A program made the translations under genes and the position numbers. A DNA stretch of 17,173 nucleotides from an uncultured Prevotellaceae bacterium (GTDB taxonomy: Bacteria > Bacteroidota > Bacteroidia > Bacteroidales > Bacteroidaceae), in NCBI GenBank assembly GCA_947303695.1, contig CAMYYX010000024.1:1-17173 (forward strand), given 5' to 3'. The notes under the pieces are model-generated. The model saw only the letters and a program-made list of their open reading frames with translations. It did not search any database and had not been told where the DNA came from. Shown piece after piece: positions 15,745 to 17,173 of the stretch. The stretch's first letter is position 1. Each line of letters starts with the position of its first letter.

Positions 15745-15827
15745 CCCATAAGGCCCATTGGCCTCATAAGGCTCATAAGGCTCATAAGGCCCATTCGCCC
15801 CATTCGCCCCATTCGCCCCATAAAAAC
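15731..15827. repeat. Second CATAAGGCC-type 9-bp array, before tpiA
   Basis: From 15747 to 15818 there are eight uninterrupted 9-bp units: CATAAGGCC, CATTGGCCT, CATAAGGCT twice, CATAAGGCC, and CATTCGCCC three times. Upstream are CATTAATCC (15731) and a shortened CATAGCC (15740-15746), whose TAG at 15742-15744 is the stop codon of the DoxX-like gene. Downstream the pattern decays (CATAAAAAC from 15819). The units match those before xseA, including the order of AAGGC units followed by TTCGC units. The tpiA leader that follows (15840-15866) is A-rich. Confidence 0.9.
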
Positions 15828-15866
15828 TCATAATATCAACCCTAATAATAAAAACCAAAAACAAAA

Positions 15867-16625
15867 ATGAGAAAGAAAATTGTAGCAGGTAACTGGAAGA
15901 TGAATAAGAACCTGCAAGAAGGTGTTGCACTCGCAACAGAACTCAACGAAGTATTAAAGGCAGAAAAGCCAAATTGTGACGTAGTTATTTGTACGCCATT
16001 CATTCACCTTGCAACCGTATCAGGTATCATTGATCACAGCGTCATCGGCCTTGGTGCTGAGAACTGTGCCGACAAGGCATCAGGTGCTTACACAGGTGAA
16101 GTGAGCGCTGAGATGGTAAAGTCTACAGGTGCTGAATATGTCATCCTCGGTCACTCTGAGCGTCGTGAGTACTACAACGAAACTCCAGCCATTCTGAAGG
16201 AGAAGGTTGACCTCGCACTCGCAAACGGTCTGAAGGTAATCTTCTGTATCGGTGAAAGTCTTGCACAGCGCGAGGCTAACGAGCAGAACGCAGTAGTGAA
16301 GGCAGAACTCGAAGGAAGTGTGTTCCACCTCTCTCCAGCTGAATTCGCTAATATCGTTATCGCTTACGAGCCAATCTGGGCCATCGGTACTGGTAAGACT
16401 GCAACTGCTGATCAGGCAGAGGAAATCCACGCATACATCCGCAGCATCATCGCTGAGAAGTATGGCAACGAAGTAGCAGAGAACACCTCTATCCTCTATG
16501 GAGGTTCTTGCAAGGCTTCTAACGCTCCTGAACTCTTCGCTAAGAAGGATATCGACGGAGGTCTGATTGGTGGTGCATCACTCAAGACTCCTGATTTCAA
16601 AGGTATTATCGACGCTTGGAAATAA
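15867..16625 (+). CDS. tpiA: Triosephosphate isomerase
   Basis: TpiA interconverts dihydroxyacetone phosphate and glyceraldehyde 3-phosphate in glycolysis and gluconeogenesis. The 252-aa length is standard. The catalytic residues are in place: N9 and K11 (AGNWKMN), H96 (ILGHSERR) and the base E168 (VIAYEPIWAIGTG). The phosphate-binding loops (GTGKTAT, LYGGSC and GGLIGGASL) are also intact. The ATG at 15867 follows a strongly A-rich leader (AAAACCAAAAACAAAA), as expected for efficient initiation in Bacteroidota. I see no TAnnTTTG promoter between the DoxX-like gene and tpiA, so it probably depends on the promoter at 14026 or one inside the DoxX gene. The SPOR gene starts one nucleotide after its stop. 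Confidence 0.97.
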   Translation: MRKKIVAGNWKMNKNLQEGVALATELNEVLKAEKPNCDVVICTPFIHLATVSGIIDHSVIGLGAENCADKASGAYTGEVSAEMVKSTGAEYVILGHSERREYYNETPAILKEKVDLALANGLKVIFCIGESLAQREANEQNAVVKAELEGSVFHLSPAEFANIVIAYEPIWAIGTGKTATADQAEEIHAYIRSIIAEKYGNEVAENTSILYGGSCKASNAPELFAKKDIDGGLIGGASLKTPDFKGIIDAWK

Positions 16626-16626
16626 C

Positions 16627-17169
16627 ATGAAAATCCTATCATGCATAGTTTTGGTCTTCATGGTTGCTACGGCGACCATGAAGGCGCAAACTTTCACCTC
16701 GAAGGTAGAGGCTGAAGTGGAAGGGCAGGGATCGTTCGACATTGAGCAAGACCCACGCCTCACGGCTATCGTCAATGGTGAGGAAGTTGTGCCCAGCTCA
16801 CTTGCTACCGCTTCGAAAGTATCTGCCATCACAACAGAAACCAAGGTGAGACAAGATGCCGACGACCTGAGGGGCAAAGCAGCAGGCATGCATCAGAAAG
16901 TTCGTGGCTATCGTGTGCAAGTATTCTTCGGTGGCAGTCAGCGATCAGAAGAATCTCAGGCCAAGAAAGTCGGCTCTCGTGTGACAAGCATGTTCCCTGA
17001 ACTTCGTGCCTATACCTCGTTTGCATCACCTCACTGGAGATGTCGTGTAGGTGATTTCACCAAACATGAGGATGCCACAGCCTATATGCATAAGATCAAG
17101 GCAAAGGGTATTTCTGAAGCAATGGTGGTGAAGAGTGAGATCTATGTCACAGCCGACCAACTCAAATAA
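16627..17169 (+). CDS. Exported SPOR-domain protein
   Basis: This 180-aa protein has a signal peptide (MKILSCIVLVFMVATATMKA) and a C-terminal SPOR domain (about residues 93-175, starting RGYRVQVFFGGSQRSEESQ, with ASPHWRCRVGDFTKHEDATAY as the second half). SPOR domains bind peptidoglycan glycan strands stripped of stem peptides, often at division sites, so it is probably a periplasmic or envelope protein. The middle part (about 21-90) is low in hydrophobicity and has no recognisable domain. I start at ATG 16627, one nucleotide after the tpiA stop, because it gives a proper signal peptide; the longer frame from 16567 overlaps tpiA. In Bacteroides I recall a SPOR gene in the same place, followed by folE, which would lie beyond this window. 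Confidence 0.9.
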   Translation: MKILSCIVLVFMVATATMKAQTFTSKVEAEVEGQGSFDIEQDPRLTAIVNGEEVVPSSLATASKVSAITTETKVRQDADDLRGKAAGMHQKVRGYRVQVFFGGSQRSEESQAKKVGSRVTSMFPELRAYTSFASPHWRCRVGDFTKHEDATAYMHKIKAKGISEAMVVKSEIYVTADQLK

Positions 17170-17173
17170 CAAC

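Noticed and set aside
15582..15936. Minus-strand ORFs rich in MGLMGRMGL or PYEPYEANG repeats
   Set aside because: They are translations of the 9-bp array in reverse; period nine keeps the frame open. They run antisense to the DoxX-like gene and have no leader or domain.

Overview
The window reads as a stretch of conserved core chromosome from a Bacteroidota bacterium, most likely a Prevotella-like member of the Bacteroidales. This rests on four things: a giant SprA/Sov translocon gene of the type IX secretion system directly after ruvA; Bacteroidota-type promoters (TTTG, 19-20 bp, TAnnTTTG) before two genes; A-rich rather than Shine-Dalgarno leaders; and the run DUF1599 - DoxX/MauE-like protein - tpiA - SPOR protein, an order I recall from Bacteroides. 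Species assignment is inference. All genes are on the + strand and I see no phage, IS, CRISPR, tRNA or rRNA.

Layout. Positions 1-481 hold no gene; they contain a 152-bp nested palindrome built from a 9-bp TGGTCAAAG repeat and a possible leftward promoter. Next comes ruvA, then sprA (2517 codons, TTG start), an unrecognised 231-aa protein, and a secreted subtilisin-like protein that overlaps it by 4 nt; these four look like one transcription unit. A 9-bp tandem array (CATAAGGCC type) fills the gap to xseA and runs through the xseA start codon; xseB follows with a 1-nt overlap. After a 213-nt gap with a clear promoter come ndk and a LytM/M23-LysM envelope hydrolase, closed by a hairpin terminator. 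The terminator's U-rich tail doubles as the -33 box of the next promoter, which drives the DUF1599 protein, the DoxX/MauE-like membrane protein, tpiA and a SPOR-domain protein. A second CATAAGGCC array lies between the DoxX gene and tpiA and includes the DoxX stop codon.

Functions: DNA repair (ruvA, xseAB), type IX secretion (sprA), nucleotide and central metabolism (ndk, tpiA), and envelope or peptidoglycan functions (M23-LysM, SPOR, DoxX-like, subtilase-like). No novel multi-gene system is evident. The points most worth a second look are the subtilase whose catalytic serine position reads leucine, the short-period repeats that intrude on gene boundaries and on ruvA itself, and the long upstream palindrome.
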